Numbered from the stretch's first letter, positions 15,544 through 24,470 are shown. The stretch: 44,008 nucleotides of DNA from Caldovatus sediminis (GCF_014644455.1 NZ_BMKS01000009.1:112423-156430); one strand, 5' to 3'. The notes: a model not told the origin generated them from the sequence alone. Program-made: numbers and translations.

Positions 15544-16548
15544 ATGGCGACGGGCACGGCGGCGCAGGAGTTCTGGCGCGGCAGGCGGGTGCTGGTGACG
15601 GGGGGGGCGGGCTTCCTCGGCTCCGGCCTGTGCCACGCCCTGGCCGCGCGCGGCGCGCGGGTGACGGCGCTCGACGCGATGCTGCCGGACGGCGGCGCCA
15701 ATCCGGCGAACCTGGAGGGCGCCGGCGTGCTGCTGGTGCGCGGCGACATCCGCGACGCGGAGCTGCACTCGCTCTGCCAGGGCATTGACGTGCTGTTCAA
15801 CCTGGCGGCGCAGACCAGCCACATGGGCGGCCAGCGCGACCCGGTGGCGGACATCGAGATCAACGCGGTCGCGCAGGTGCGGCTGATCCAGGCGATGCGC
15901 GAGGCGGCGCCGAAGGCCGCCGTCGTGCACGCCTCGACCCGCCAGTTCTACGGCCGGCCGCAGTACCTGCCGGTGGACGAGAAGCACACGGTCAACCCGC
16001 CGGACGCGAACGGCGTCTCGAAATGGGCCGGCGAGCAGTACTGGCTGCTGGAGCAGCGGGTCCACGGCCGCCCCGTGGTCTCGCTGCGGCTGACCAACTG
16101 CTACGGGCCGCGGCTGCGCATCAGGGACGCGCGGCAGACCTTCCTCGGCATCTGGATCCGCCGCGTGCTGGAGGGCGAGCCCTTCGAGGTCTGGGGCGGG
16201 GAGCAGCTCCGCGACCTCGCCTATCTCGACGACGTGACCGACGCCTTCCTGCGCGCCGCCGAGCAGGCGCGGCGGCCGGAGGTCGCGGGGCGCGTGTTCA
16301 ACATCGGCGGCTCGCCGCCGATGCGCCTGATCGAGCTGGCGGAGCGGCTGATCGCCGCCAACGGCGGCGAGGGGAGCTACGTGGTCAAGGAATTCCCCGC
16401 CGACCGCGCGCCCATTGACATCGGCAGCTACGCCGCCGACGACCGCGCCTTCCGCGCCGCCACCGGCTGGTGGCCGCGCGTGGATGTGGACGAGGGGCTG
16501 CGGCGCACGCTGGAATGGTACAGGCCGCGCCTGGCCGACTACACGTGA
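15544..16548 (+). CDS. NAD-dependent sugar-nucleotide epimerase/dehydratase, Asn in place of catalytic Tyr
   Basis: A 334-aa short-chain extended Rossmann enzyme. VLVTGGAGFLGSG (residues 17-29) binds NAD; LFNLAAQTSH and HASTRQFYGRP give the usual beta4 and active Ser/Thr region. LRLTNCYGPRLRIRDARQTFLGIWIRR and GEQLRDLAYLDDVTDAFLRAA are substrate-domain hallmarks. The Y-x3-K dyad reads N156-G-V-S-K160, so the Tyr is replaced by Asn. Related polysaccharide-cluster proteins carrying 'NGxxK' exist as far as I recall, so this may be a subfamily trait. ATG 15544 was chosen because it opens the conserved domain and a purine-rich GAAGAGG lies ahead. It sits 10 bases before the DegT aminotransferase, so the pair probably makes or modifies a nucleotide-linked amino sugar. 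Confidence 0.85.
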   Translation: MATGTAAQEFWRGRRVLVTGGAGFLGSGLCHALAARGARVTALDAMLPDGGANPANLEGAGVLLVRGDIRDAELHSLCQGIDVLFNLAAQTSHMGGQRDPVADIEINAVAQVRLIQAMREAAPKAAVVHASTRQFYGRPQYLPVDEKHTVNPPDANGVSKWAGEQYWLLEQRVHGRPVVSLRLTNCYGPRLRIRDARQTFLGIWIRRVLEGEPFEVWGGEQLRDLAYLDDVTDAFLRAAEQARRPEVAGRVFNIGGSPPMRLIELAERLIAANGGEGSYVVKEFPADRAPIDIGSYAADDRAFRAATGWWPRVDVDEGLRRTLEWYRPRLADYT

Positions 16549-16558
16549 GGCTCCCCCG

Positions 16559-17692
16559 ATGACCGAGACGATCCCGCAGGCCGATCCCGGCGCCGGCTAC
16601 CGCGCGCAGAAGGCCGAGATCGACGCCGCCGTGGCCCGCGCGCTGGCGAGCGGCTGGTACATCCTCGGCAGGGAGGGCGAGGCCTTCGAGCGCGAATTCG
16701 CCGCCTGGCTCGGCCAGGGCCGCGCGGTGGGCTGCGCCAGCGGCACCGACGCGCTGGCGCTGATCCTGCGCGGCCTCGGCATCGGCGAGGGCAGCACCGT
16801 CGCCACCGTCTCGCACACCGCGGTCGCGACCGTCGCCGCGATCGAGATGGTGGGGGCGACGCCGCTGCTGCTCGACATCGAGCCGGACCACTACACGATG
16901 GACCCGGACGAGCTCGCGGCCGTGCTCGAGGACCCGCCGCCCGGGCTGCCGCCGATCCGCGCCGCGATCGTGGTGCACCTCTACGGCCAGGCCTGCGACC
17001 TCGGGCCGATGCGCGCGGCCTGCGAGCGCAACGGCGTGGCGCTGATCGAGGACTGCGCGCAGGCGCACGGCGCGACCTGGCGCGGGCGCCGGCTCGGCAC
17101 CCTCGGCCGCGCCGCGGGGTTCAGCTTCTATCCGACCAAGAACCTCGGCGCCCTCGGCGACGGCGGGGCGCTGGTGACGGAGGACTGGGAGCTCGCCGAG
17201 CGCATCGCCGCGATCCGCCAGTACGGCTGGAAGGAGCGCTACGTCAGCGCGATGGTCGGGGTGAACAGCCGGCTCGACGAACTGCAGGCGGCGATCCTGC
17301 GGGCGCGGCTGCCGCATCTCGAGGCCGGGAACGCGCGGCGGCGGGCGATCGCCGCGGCCTACGACGCGGCGCTGGCGGACGGGCCGATCGCGCCGCCGGC
17401 GCGGCGCGAGGGCTGCGAGCACGTCTTCCACCAGTACGTCCTCCGCACGCCGGAGCGCGCCAGGGTGCAGGCGAGGCTGCGCGAGCGGGGGATCGGCACC
17501 GGCATCCACTACCCGGTGCCGGTGCACCTCCAGCCCGCCTACAAGGACCGGGTGCCGCTCGGCCCCGCCGGCTGCGCCGAGACCGCGCGCGCGGCGCAGG
17601 AGGTGCTGAGCCTGCCGATGTTCCCCGAGCTCACCGACGCGCAGGTGGAGCGGGTGTGCGCCGCGTTGCGCGCGCTGGCCGCGCGGGGGTGA
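16559..17692 (+). CDS. DegT/DnrJ/EryC1/StrS-family PLP aminotransferase
   Basis: A 377-aa sugar aminotransferase. SGWYILGREGEAFEREFA near residue 30 and GCASGTDALALILRGLGI form the cofactor phosphate loop. ALIEDCAQAHGA carries the PLP-ring Asp, FSFYPTKNLGALGDGG holds the Schiff-base Lys194, and VGVNSRLDELQAAILRARL and IGTGIHYPVPVHLQPAY are typical closing motifs. The family transfers an amino group to 3- or 4-keto NDP sugars. Its partner is the upstream epimerase/dehydratase (ATG 10 bases after that stop). No glycosyltransferase or export gene is adjacent, so the product's destination (LPS, glycan, antibiotic-like) is unknown. This is a full-length, intact member. Confidence 0.92.
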   Translation: MTETIPQADPGAGYRAQKAEIDAAVARALASGWYILGREGEAFEREFAAWLGQGRAVGCASGTDALALILRGLGIGEGSTVATVSHTAVATVAAIEMVGATPLLLDIEPDHYTMDPDELAAVLEDPPPGLPPIRAAIVVHLYGQACDLGPMRAACERNGVALIEDCAQAHGATWRGRRLGTLGRAAGFSFYPTKNLGALGDGGALVTEDWELAERIAAIRQYGWKERYVSAMVGVNSRLDELQAAILRARLPHLEAGNARRRAIAAAYDAALADGPIAPPARREGCEHVFHQYVLRTPERARVQARLRERGIGTGIHYPVPVHLQPAYKDRVPLGPAGCAETARAAQEVLSLPMFPELTDAQVERVCAALRALAARG

Positions 17693-18102
17693 CCGGGGAC
17701 GGCCGGAACCGGCGGGACGCGGATCCCGTGCCCGTGGCCGCCAGGTTTGGCGGCGATCCGCGCCGCCTGTCCGCCCCGCCGGCGAGGGAGGAGGCCGCCG
17801 CCCTCGTTCCCGCGCCTCTCTGCCCGGCCGCGGGGCAGGGGAGCCTCCGCTCGCACACGGCGTGGGGGTTCAAGCGCCGCGATCCCGCCGACCCGCGCTC
17901 CTCCGGCCCGGGATCTGCGACGGCCGCCGTGCGCAGCGCCTCGGCGCGCCGACGATGACCGCGCCGCAACGGCCGCACTCGTCCGGACTGGCGATCGGGG
18001 GCTTGCCGCCGCGCTCGGCGCCGGCCCTGTGCGCTTCCTCGCGGCCGCCTTTGGCCGCAAGCGGCATAATGCGCGCGCCGGTCCTCGCGATATGATGTTC
18101 GC
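17693..18102. other. Gene-free stretch, 410 bases
   Basis: No convincing ORF. The last 45 bases are less GC-rich (CATAAT at 18065-18070, TATGAT at 18091-18096), and either could be a -10 element for the DUF1800 gene, but no matching -35 was found. Earlier bases are featureless GC-rich sequence. Confidence 0.45.
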
Positions 18103-19521
18103 ATGAAGATCGAGCACGCCGTCGCCTCGGTCCGTTTCGGCCTTGGCCGCCGTCCCGGCGATCCCGTCCCGGCCGACCCGGTCGCCTGGCTGGAGCGCCA
18201 CCTCGACGCGCCTGCGCCCCTGCCTGGCGAGCGCTATGCCGGCGTTCCGGACGCCTTCGCCGCCATCCGGGCCGATCGCGAGACGTCGCGCGCCGTGCGC
18301 GAGGCCCAGGCCGCGGCCGAAGCGCGCGCGGGCACGCCCGTGGGGCGGGCGCGGCCGTCCATGGAGGAGGGCGCCGCGGAAGCCGAGCGGGCCGCGACCG
18401 GCCGCGAACGGCCGAGCCGCCCGGCGCTCGAACGCCCGCGGCTGACCCGCGCCGCGGCCATCGGCTGGCTCGCCCATAGCCTGGAGGCGGCGGAGGAGTA
18501 CCACGTCCGCCTGACCAATTTCTGGCTCAACCACTTCGCGGTCAGCCGCCGCAACCCCAACGCCGGCGTCTTTCTCGGCGACTTCCTGCGCAGCGCCATC
18601 CGCCCGCACGTCACTGGCCGGTTCGCCGACATGCTGCTGGCGGTGGTGCGGCACCCGGCGATGCTGATCTACCTCGACAACGCCGGCTCGGTCGGGCCGA
18701 ACAGCCCGGCCGGGCGGCGCCGCAGCCGCGGCCTGAACGAGAACCTGGCGCGCGAGATCCTCGAACTGCACACGCTCAGCCCGGCCGCCGGCTACACCCA
18801 GACCGACGTCACCGAGTTCGCGAGGATCCTGACCGGCTGGTCCGTCGAGGGCCAGCGCGAGCCCTTCGGCTTCGTCTTCCGCGCCGCCACCCACGAGCCG
18901 GGCGAGAAGATCCTCATGGGCCGCCGCTACCCGGAGGGCGAGGAGGGGGGCATCGCCGCGCTGCGGTGGCTGGCGCAGCAGCCGGCCACGCACCGCCACC
19001 TCGCGACCAAGCTGGCCCGCCACTTCGTCGCCGACGAGCCGCCGGCGGCGGCCGTGGACCGCATCTTCGCGGTGCTGCGCGACACGCGCGGCGACCTCGG
19101 CGCCGCGGCGCGCGCGCTGCTCCGCCTGCCCGAGGCCTGGTCGCCGCCGCTGACCAAGCTGCGCACGCCGCTCGACTACGCGCTCGCCGTGCTGCGCGCA
19201 CTCGACGCGCCGGCCGAGGCGGGGGCGGAGATCGCGTGGCGCGACTTGCCGCAGCTCGGCCAGCCGCTCTGGCTCGCACCGGCGCCGAACGGGTGGCCGG
19301 ACCGCGCCGCCGATTGGGCCGCGCCGGAGGGCGTCCTACGGCGCGTCGAATGGGCGCACACCATGGCCGGGCGCGGCGGGCGGGCGGATGCGCGCGCCCT
19401 CGCGGAGGCCGTGCTCGGCCCGCTCGCGCATGCCGACACGTTGCGCGAGGCGGGCCGCGCCGGCTCGGCACGCGACGCCCTCACCCTCGTGCTCGCCAGC
19501 CCGGAGTTCCAGCGCCGATGA
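18103..19521 (+). CDS. DUF1800 domain protein
   Basis: A 472-aa protein of the DUF1800 family. Recognisable parts: the start AVASVRFGLGRRPGDP (the 'hhhRFGFG' opening of the family) and the central YHVRLTNFWLNHFAVSRRN with LGDFLRSAIRPHVTGRFADMLLAVVRHPAMLIYLDN. GLNENLAREILELHTLSPAAGYTQTDVTEFARILTGWSV and the HEPGEKILMGRRYPEGEE segment follow. Function is unknown. DUF1800 genes almost always sit next to a DUF1501 gene, as here, where the stop overlaps the next ATG (ATGA). No clear signal peptide is present, unlike the partner. The pair probably acts as a complex in or beyond the periplasm; that is inference. Confidence 0.9.
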   Translation: MKIEHAVASVRFGLGRRPGDPVPADPVAWLERHLDAPAPLPGERYAGVPDAFAAIRADRETSRAVREAQAAAEARAGTPVGRARPSMEEGAAEAERAATGRERPSRPALERPRLTRAAAIGWLAHSLEAAEEYHVRLTNFWLNHFAVSRRNPNAGVFLGDFLRSAIRPHVTGRFADMLLAVVRHPAMLIYLDNAGSVGPNSPAGRRRSRGLNENLAREILELHTLSPAAGYTQTDVTEFARILTGWSVEGQREPFGFVFRAATHEPGEKILMGRRYPEGEEGGIAALRWLAQQPATHRHLATKLARHFVADEPPAAAVDRIFAVLRDTRGDLGAAARALLRLPEAWSPPLTKLRTPLDYALAVLRALDAPAEAGAEIAWRDLPQLGQPLWLAPAPNGWPDRAADWAAPEGVLRRVEWAHTMAGRGGRADARALAEAVLGPLAHADTLREAGRAGSARDALTLVLASPEFQRR

Positions 19522-20786
19522 GGACCGATCCGTTTCCGCCGCCCGCCGCACGGGCCTTGCACGGGTCCGGCGGGCCGCGCGCGGGGCGCCGTGGCCTGCT
19601 GCTCGGCCTCGCGGCGACGGTCGCGCTCGGCTCCGCGCGGCTCGCCCTCGCCCAGGCGCCGGGCGAGCGGCGCCTCGTCGTGGTGCTGCTGCGCGGGGCG
19701 CTCGACGGACTGGCCGCCGTGCCGGCCTATGGCGATCCGCATTTCGCGGCGCTGCGCGGCCCGCTGGCCCTGCCCGAGCCGGGGCAGGAGGGCGGCGCGC
19801 TCGACCTCGGGGGGCATTTCGGCCTGCATCCGCGCCTGCGCACGCTGCACGCGCTCTACCGGGCCAACGAGGCGCTGGTGCTGCACGCGGTGGCGGGGCC
19901 GCACCGCAGCCGCAGCCATTTCGAGGCGCAGGACCTGCTGGAGGGCGGCGCGCCCCAGCGGCTCTCCAGCGGCTGGCTGAACCGGGCGCTCGCGGCGATG
20001 CCGGCACCGTCCGCGCGCGGGCCGGGCAACGGCGTCGGCCTCGCGGTCGGCACCGGCGTGCCGCTGCTGCTGCGCGGCCCGGCGGCGGTGCGCAGCTATG
20101 CGCCGCAGGGCCTGGCGCAGCCCGAGGTGGACCTGCTCGCGCGCATCGCCGCGCTCCACGAGCGCGATCCGCTGCTCGGCCATGCCGTCGCCGAGGGCTT
20201 GCGCAACCGCGGGTTCACGGCGGCCGCGCTGGCAGGTCACGGGACGATGGAAGGCGGCGGCGCCGCCGCCGGCCCGGGGCGGAACGCCTTCCCCGCCCTG
20301 GCGGGCGCGGCGGGGCGACTGCTCGCGGCCGCGGACGGGCCGCGCGTCGCCGCGCTCGAGATCGGGGGCTGGGATACCCACGCCGGGCAGCCCGGCCGGC
20401 TGGTGCAGCCGCTCGGCGCGCTGGACGACGGCATCGCCGCGCTGCGCGATGGTCTCGGCGAGCACTGGCGGCGCACGGCGGTGCTGGTGGTCACCGAGTT
20501 CGGGCGCACCGTGCGGGTCAACGGCACGCTTGGCACCGACCACGGCACCGCGGGCGCGGCCTTCGTCCTCGGCGGCGCGGTCGCCGGCGGCGAGGTGCGC
20601 GCCACCTGGCCGGGCCTCGCCGAGCACCAGTTGTTCCAGGGCCGCGACTTGGCGCCGACCATGGATCTGCGCGCAGTGGCCAAGGGCCTGCTGCGCGACC
20701 ATCTGCGCCTGCCGCCGGGGGCGCTTGCCGAGGCCTTCCCCGGGAGCGAGGCGATCGCACCGATGCGCGGGCTGGTGCGCGCCTGA
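19518..20786 (+). CDS. DUF1501 domain protein with Tat-type signal
   Basis: A 422-aa protein of the DUF1501 family, distantly related to the sulfatase/alkaline phosphatase fold. The N-terminus has GRRGLLLGLAATVALGSARLALA (about residues 23-46), a twin-arginine-type signal ending in an Ala-x-Ala cleavage site. Family motifs: LVVVLLRGALDGLAAVPAYGDP, the HRSRSHFEAQDLLEGG block, IGGWDTHAGQPGRL and VLVVTEFGRTVRVNGTLGTDHGTA near residue 330. The GTDHGTA/HGxG element is where related phosphatases bind metal. It is translationally coupled to DUF1800. The sequence suggests an exported protein folded before transport, possibly metal-containing; the substrate is unknown. Confidence 0.9.
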   Translation: MRTDPFPPPAARALHGSGGPRAGRRGLLLGLAATVALGSARLALAQAPGERRLVVVLLRGALDGLAAVPAYGDPHFAALRGPLALPEPGQEGGALDLGGHFGLHPRLRTLHALYRANEALVLHAVAGPHRSRSHFEAQDLLEGGAPQRLSSGWLNRALAAMPAPSARGPGNGVGLAVGTGVPLLLRGPAAVRSYAPQGLAQPEVDLLARIAALHERDPLLGHAVAEGLRNRGFTAAALAGHGTMEGGGAAAGPGRNAFPALAGAAGRLLAAADGPRVAALEIGGWDTHAGQPGRLVQPLGALDDGIAALRDGLGEHWRRTAVLVVTEFGRTVRVNGTLGTDHGTAGAAFVLGGAVAGGEVRATWPGLAEHQLFQGRDLAPTMDLRAVAKGLLRDHLRLPPGALAEAFPGSEAIAPMRGLVRA

Positions 20787-21238
20787 GCGACCGGACCTCG
20801 GCCCTGCGGCGGGCGGAGAGGGGTCCGGACGGCTGCGACCTCCTGATCGCTGCACCGCGCGGCGCGACCGGGGGCCCTGTCCTGTTCCGGCCGTTCCCGG
20901 GACGGCGCCCGGGAGAGCCTCGGCCCTCCGCGCCGTGATGGCGCGGCTCGGGACGCAAGGGAGGCAACGCCGGCCAGGGGCGCGCCGCCCCTCCCCGCAT
21001 GCGATGAGGCGACGGCCCGGTTCCGGTCGGCGAGGGGTTTGGCGGCTCGCGCGCGGTGGCCGGTGCCGGCCCCATGCCCCCATGCGATGCGGGGACGGGA
21101 TGTTGGCGCCGGCGCGTCTCGCGGATCCCTGTCAGGACTGCGTCGCCACTTCGGCGGCCCCGCGCGCATCCGCGCCATGGGGGGGGAGATGGCCGACGCG
21201 TTCCTGGCGCCGGCCGTGCGCCCCCCGCTCCCGGTGTC
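20787..21238. other. Gene-free stretch, 452 bases
   Basis: Follows the DUF1501 gene and leads into the tail of the TadG-like pseudogene. Possible ORFs here are low-complexity shadows. No terminator hairpin with a T-run is evident. It may include decayed sequence belonging to the same lost pilus region. Confidence 0.4.
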
Positions 21239-21965
21239 CTACTCGACAAGCCGCACGAGCCGCGGCTTCGGCACGGCCGTGCGCACCATGTCGCAGTCGT
21301 TGTGCCGGGCCGGACTCGGTCCGCCGGCGACGACGACCGAGTCGGCGACCATGACGGAGCAGCTCCGGCTGACGCCGACGGAGTTGTTGCTCCCGGCGTC
21401 GTAGAGCCCGCTGGTCGGTCCGTAGACGCCGCCGACGAGGCTGGAGTCGCCGCCGGCGGAGAGGCACCGGCGTCGTCGCGGCAGATCACCAGGCCCGGAT
21501 AGGGGCCGGCGAACGGCGCGTTCGGCCGCACCACCGGCTGCGCCGCGAAGCTGAGGATCCCCGGCGCCGGGCCATTGGCGCCGGCCATCACGATCGTCAC
21601 CCCGTTATGGCCCGGGATGCAGTCCAAGCGGATCAGATTCGCTGTCTTCACCTCGGAGTTGCCGGTGAAGTAGTAGGTGCCCGGGGCGAAGTCCCAGGTG
21701 CCGCCGCCGGTCTGCCCCTCGCGCGACTGGTTGCCGCAGAAGACCATGTACCGCATGCCGAGGTGCTGCCCGCTGGTCGGCATGACCCGGCGCAGGGTCT
21801 GCAGCCCTGTCCCGGGTCGGTGACGCGAGGCCAGTCCTTGAGGCTGGTTGTCGCGCAGGCGCTCCCGCTCAGGCTCGGGGGGCATCGGCACGTCGTTCGC
21901 CAAATCGGGGGGATCGCCCACCGGCGGGATCGGCGATATGCCCAAGGCCGGGAGCGGACCGTCAC
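21239..21965 (-). pseudogene. Remnant of TadG-like pilus/secretion protein, truncated and frameshifted
   Basis: Two minus-strand frames join into one plausible protein tail. The upstream frame (about 21965 down to 21465) reads WDFAPGTYYFTGNSEV, HNGVTIVMAGANGPAPGIL and PYPGLVICRDDAGA. The continuation lies in another frame (about 21460 down to TAG 21241-21239): SAGGDSSLVGGVYGPTSGLY, NNSVGVSRSCSVMVADSVVV, then KPRLVRLVE. Joining them needs removal of two bases; a duplicated TC (GCCTCTCC instead of GCCTCC, near 21460-21465) explains it exactly. PGTYYF, GVTIVMAG and the terminal RLVE are typical of alphaproteobacterial TadG-like proteins ending after a VWA/collagen-type region. The N-terminus is missing: the frame runs into the 3' end of mog. 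Codon use is less GC-biased than neighbours, fitting decay. The TadG identity is by motif recall. Confidence 0.6.
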
Positions 21966-21992
21966 GCCATCGCGGCGGACCGGGCTCGGGCT

Positions 21993-22529
21993 TCAGGCGC
22001 CCTTCGGACGGAACGCCACGCAGGCCGCCGGGTCCGTCTCCAGGCGCGGTCCGCCGATCAGGTCGATGCAGTAGGGAATGGCCGGGAACACGGCGCCGAG
22101 GCATTCGGCGATCGCGCTCGGCTTGCCGGGCAGGTTGACGATCAGGCTCCGCCCCCGCGTGCCCGCGACCTGGCGGGAGAGGATCGCGGTCGGGACGCTG
22201 CGCAGCGAGACGGCGCGCATCAGCTCGCCGAAGCCGGGCAGCATCCGCTCGCAGACCGCCTCCGTCGCTTCCGGCGTGACGTCGCGCGGCGCCGGGCCGG
22301 TGCCGCCGGTGGTGACGATCAGCGGGCAGGCCTCGGCGTCCGCCAGCTCGCGCAGGGCGGCCTCGATCAGCGGCCGCTCGTCGGGCACGAGGCGGCGGAC
22401 CGGGCGCCAGGGCGTGGCCAGGATGCGGCGCAGCTCGGCCTCGATCGCCGGGCCGCCCCTGTCCTCGTAGAGTCCGCGGCTGGCGCGGTCGGAGACCGTC
22501 ACGACGCCGATGGGGACGGGTTCGGCCAT
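21993..22529 (-). CDS. mog: Molybdopterin adenylyltransferase / MoaB-Mog family
   Basis: A 178-aa enzyme that adenylates molybdopterin before molybdenum insertion. Motifs: IGVVTVSDRASRGLYEDRGGPAI at the N-terminus, IVTTGGTGPAPRDVTPEATEAV in the middle (the GGTGxxxRDxTPE signature) and SLIVNLPGKPSAIAECL towards the end. These match MogA rather than MoaB from length and the NLPGKP motif. It stands alone on the minus strand and is co-oriented with ubiTUV upstream (47 bases after ubiV stops), so it could be the last gene of that transcript. That would suit molybdoenzymes such as respiratory nitrate reductase under low oxygen; this link is inference. Confidence 0.92.
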   Translation of the reverse strand: MAEPVPIGVVTVSDRASRGLYEDRGGPAIEAELRRILATPWRPVRRLVPDERPLIEAALRELADAEACPLIVTTGGTGPAPRDVTPEATEAVCERMLPGFGELMRAVSLRSVPTAILSRQVAGTRGRSLIVNLPGKPSAIAECLGAVFPAIPYCIDLIGGPRLETDPAACVAFRPKGA

Positions 22530-22575
22530 CGCATCCTCCCGTTGCGGGTGCCGGCGGGCGGGGCGGGCCGCCGTC

Positions 22576-23493
22576 TCACGGGGCCGTCGCCGCGACGTAT
22601 TCGGCGCCGGGGCGGCCGTGCAGGAAGCCGTTGACGAAGGGCGCCGCGGGGTAGAGGCGCGCCAGCGCCGCGCGCCCTTCCGCCGGCTCCATCCGGCCGT
22701 CGAGCACGGCGCGGAAGGTCCGCGCCACGGCGACCATGTCGCAACGCTGCGGCGAGAGGCGCAGCGCGGCGACGCCCATGCGCGCCAGCCGCGGCGCGTC
22801 CTCGATCAGGTTCGCGCAGCCGTGGGAGAGGGTCTGCAGCCCGTTGACCGCGAGGAAGCGCTCGCCGTCGAGCGTGTCCACCGTCATGCCGTCCGGGTCC
22901 CGGGCGCAGACGAAGCGGCAATTGTCCTTCGCGAGCCCGTGCGCCCGCGCGTGATAGCACCGCGCCGAGATGGCGAGCGGCACGCGGCCGAAGGCGAAGA
23001 CCTCGACCGCGAGGCCGGGCGGCGCGGCGGCGGCGATCGCGGCGATCGAGGCGGCGGGCAGTTCGGGCGGCAGGCAGAGGCGCCGCGCGCCGCGCGCGGC
23101 GAGCCAGGCCGCCGTCGCCTCGTTGTAGACGTTGACGAAGGGGCCGATCGCGTGCGGCCGGCCGGCGAGCGGCGCGAGGGCGGAGACGTCGTTCGCCTCC
23201 ACCATCGTCGGGCCGGAGCCGGAGGCCAGCTCGGCGGTCCAGCGGCGCTCCCGCTCCTGCGTCACCAGCGCCAGCGAGGAGAGCAGCACCCGCTTGCCGG
23301 CGGCCTCCAGTCGCCCCACCACGGCGGGGAGGTGGTCGGCGAGGAAGGGCAGGCGCTTGGAGCAGACCACCTCGCCCACCGCCACCGTGTCCACGGGCGC
23401 CTCGTCGGCGATGCGGAAGTGGAAGTCGCGCCAGGCCTCCGCGTCCCAGTGGAAGAGGACCGGGCCGAGGGTGAGGCCGACGGCGGCGCTCAT
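22576..23493 (-). CDS. ubiV: O2-independent ubiquinone biosynthesis protein UbiV (U32 family)
   Basis: A 305-aa U32-family protein that forms a heterodimer with UbiU and carries a 4Fe-4S cluster; with UbiT it supports anaerobic hydroxylation of ubiquinone precursors. Cysteines fall at C44 (GEVVCSKR) and C179, C192 and C196 (ARCYHARAHG ... DNCRFVC), nearly the spacing of E. coli UbiV cluster ligands (39, 180, 193, 197). Another hallmark is LTLGPVLFHW near the start. The ATG at 23493-23491 overlaps the ubiU stop (ATGA). The gene order ubiT-ubiU-ubiV on the minus strand is intact. Active-site chemistry (prephenate as oxygen donor) is literature knowledge, not visible here. Confidence 0.93.
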   Translation of the reverse strand: MSAAVGLTLGPVLFHWDAEAWRDFHFRIADEAPVDTVAVGEVVCSKRLPFLADHLPAVVGRLEAAGKRVLLSSLALVTQERERRWTAELASGSGPTMVEANDVSALAPLAGRPHAIGPFVNVYNEATAAWLAARGARRLCLPPELPAASIAAIAAAAPPGLAVEVFAFGRVPLAISARCYHARAHGLAKDNCRFVCARDPDGMTVDTLDGERFLAVNGLQTLSHGCANLIEDAPRLARMGVAALRLSPQRCDMVAVARTFRAVLDGRMEPAEGRAALARLYPAAPFVNGFLHGRPGAEYVAATAP

Positions 23494-24470
23494 CGCCACG
23501 CCTTGCGGTAGGCGCCCTGGGTCGTGCTCTGCCCCTCGGTGAGCGAGAGCAGCCCCGGCGAAACGAAGGGCCGTCCCTCCTCCAGCGCCGAAAGGGCCTC
23601 GCGGAAGGCGCGGACGACGCCCTCGACATAGGCCCGGCCGCGCTGGCGCCCCTCGATCTTCAGCGCCGCGACGCCGGCCTCGCGCAGCGCGGGCAGCAGC
23701 GCCGCGGCGTCGAGGCTGACCGGGTCCTCGAAGAGGTAGCCTGTGGCGGGCCCCGTCCTGAAGCGCCCCTTGCACAGCGTCGGGTAGCCGGCGGCCTCGC
23801 CCCTGCCGAACGTGTTGATGGTGAATCCGCCGAGGCGCGAGACGAGCCCGTCCGCCCGCTCGCGGTACGCGACATGGCTCGCCGGCGAGCAGACGCCGTT
23901 CATGTTGGGCGACTGGCCGGTGGCGTAGGAGGAGAGCGAGCAGCGCCCCTCCGCCATGACGCAGAGGCCGCCGAAGACGAACACCTCGGTCTCGCAGGGC
24001 GCGACGGCGCGGGCGACGGCGGCGATCTCCGCCACCGTCAGCACGCGCGGCAGCACGACGCGCTTCACGCCGAAGGCCTCGACGTAGAAGCGGACGGAGT
24101 CCGGGTTGGCGGCGGCGGCCTGGACCGAGACGTGCAGGCGCTGTCCGGGATGGGTCCGCGCCGCGTAGTCGAGCAGGCCGATGTCGGCGAGGATCAGCGC
24201 GTCGGCCCCGGCCTGCACCGCGTCGTCCACCGCGCGCCGCCACGGGCCCACGGCGCCGGCGCGCGGGAAGGTGTTGACCGCGACCAGCACCTTCGCGCCG
24301 CGGCGATGGGCGTAGGCGACGCCTTCGCGCATCTCCGCGCGGCTGAAATTGAGGCCGGGGAAGTTGCGGGCGTTGGTCTCGTCGGCGTATCCGCAGTAGA
24401 CCGCATCGGCGCCGGCGTCCACGGCCACGCGCAGCGCGGCGGGCGTGCCGGCGGGGCAGATCAGCTCCAT
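23490..24470 (-). CDS. ubiU: O2-independent ubiquinone biosynthesis protein UbiU (U32 family)
   Basis: A 326-aa U32 peptidase-family protein, partner of UbiV. Cys170, Cys177, Cys194 and Cys233 (FGGLCVMAEGRC, NGVCSPASH, TLCKGRF) reproduce the E. coli UbiU Fe-S ligand set (169, 176, 193, 232) with an offset of one. ELICPAGTPAALRVAVDAGADAVYCG at the N-terminus is the classical U32 opening, and QSPNMNGVCSP and FEDPVSLDAAALLPAL are conserved. ATG at 24470 overlaps the ubiT end by ten bases, so the genes are translationally coupled. Despite the family name no peptidase activity is expected. Intact and full length. Confidence 0.94.
   Translation of the reverse strand: MELICPAGTPAALRVAVDAGADAVYCGYADETNARNFPGLNFSRAEMREGVAYAHRRGAKVLVAVNTFPRAGAVGPWRRAVDDAVQAGADALILADIGLLDYAARTHPGQRLHVSVQAAAANPDSVRFYVEAFGVKRVVLPRVLTVAEIAAVARAVAPCETEVFVFGGLCVMAEGRCSLSSYATGQSPNMNGVCSPASHVAYRERADGLVSRLGGFTINTFGRGEAAGYPTLCKGRFRTGPATGYLFEDPVSLDAAALLPALREAGVAALKIEGRQRGRAYVEGVVRAFREALSALEEGRPFVSPGLLSLTEGQSTTQGAYRKAWR

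Noticed and set aside
18065-18096. Sigma70-like promoter (CATAAT, TATGAT) ahead of the DUF1800 gene
   Set aside because: No -35 box with proper spacing for either hexamer; kept only as a comment.
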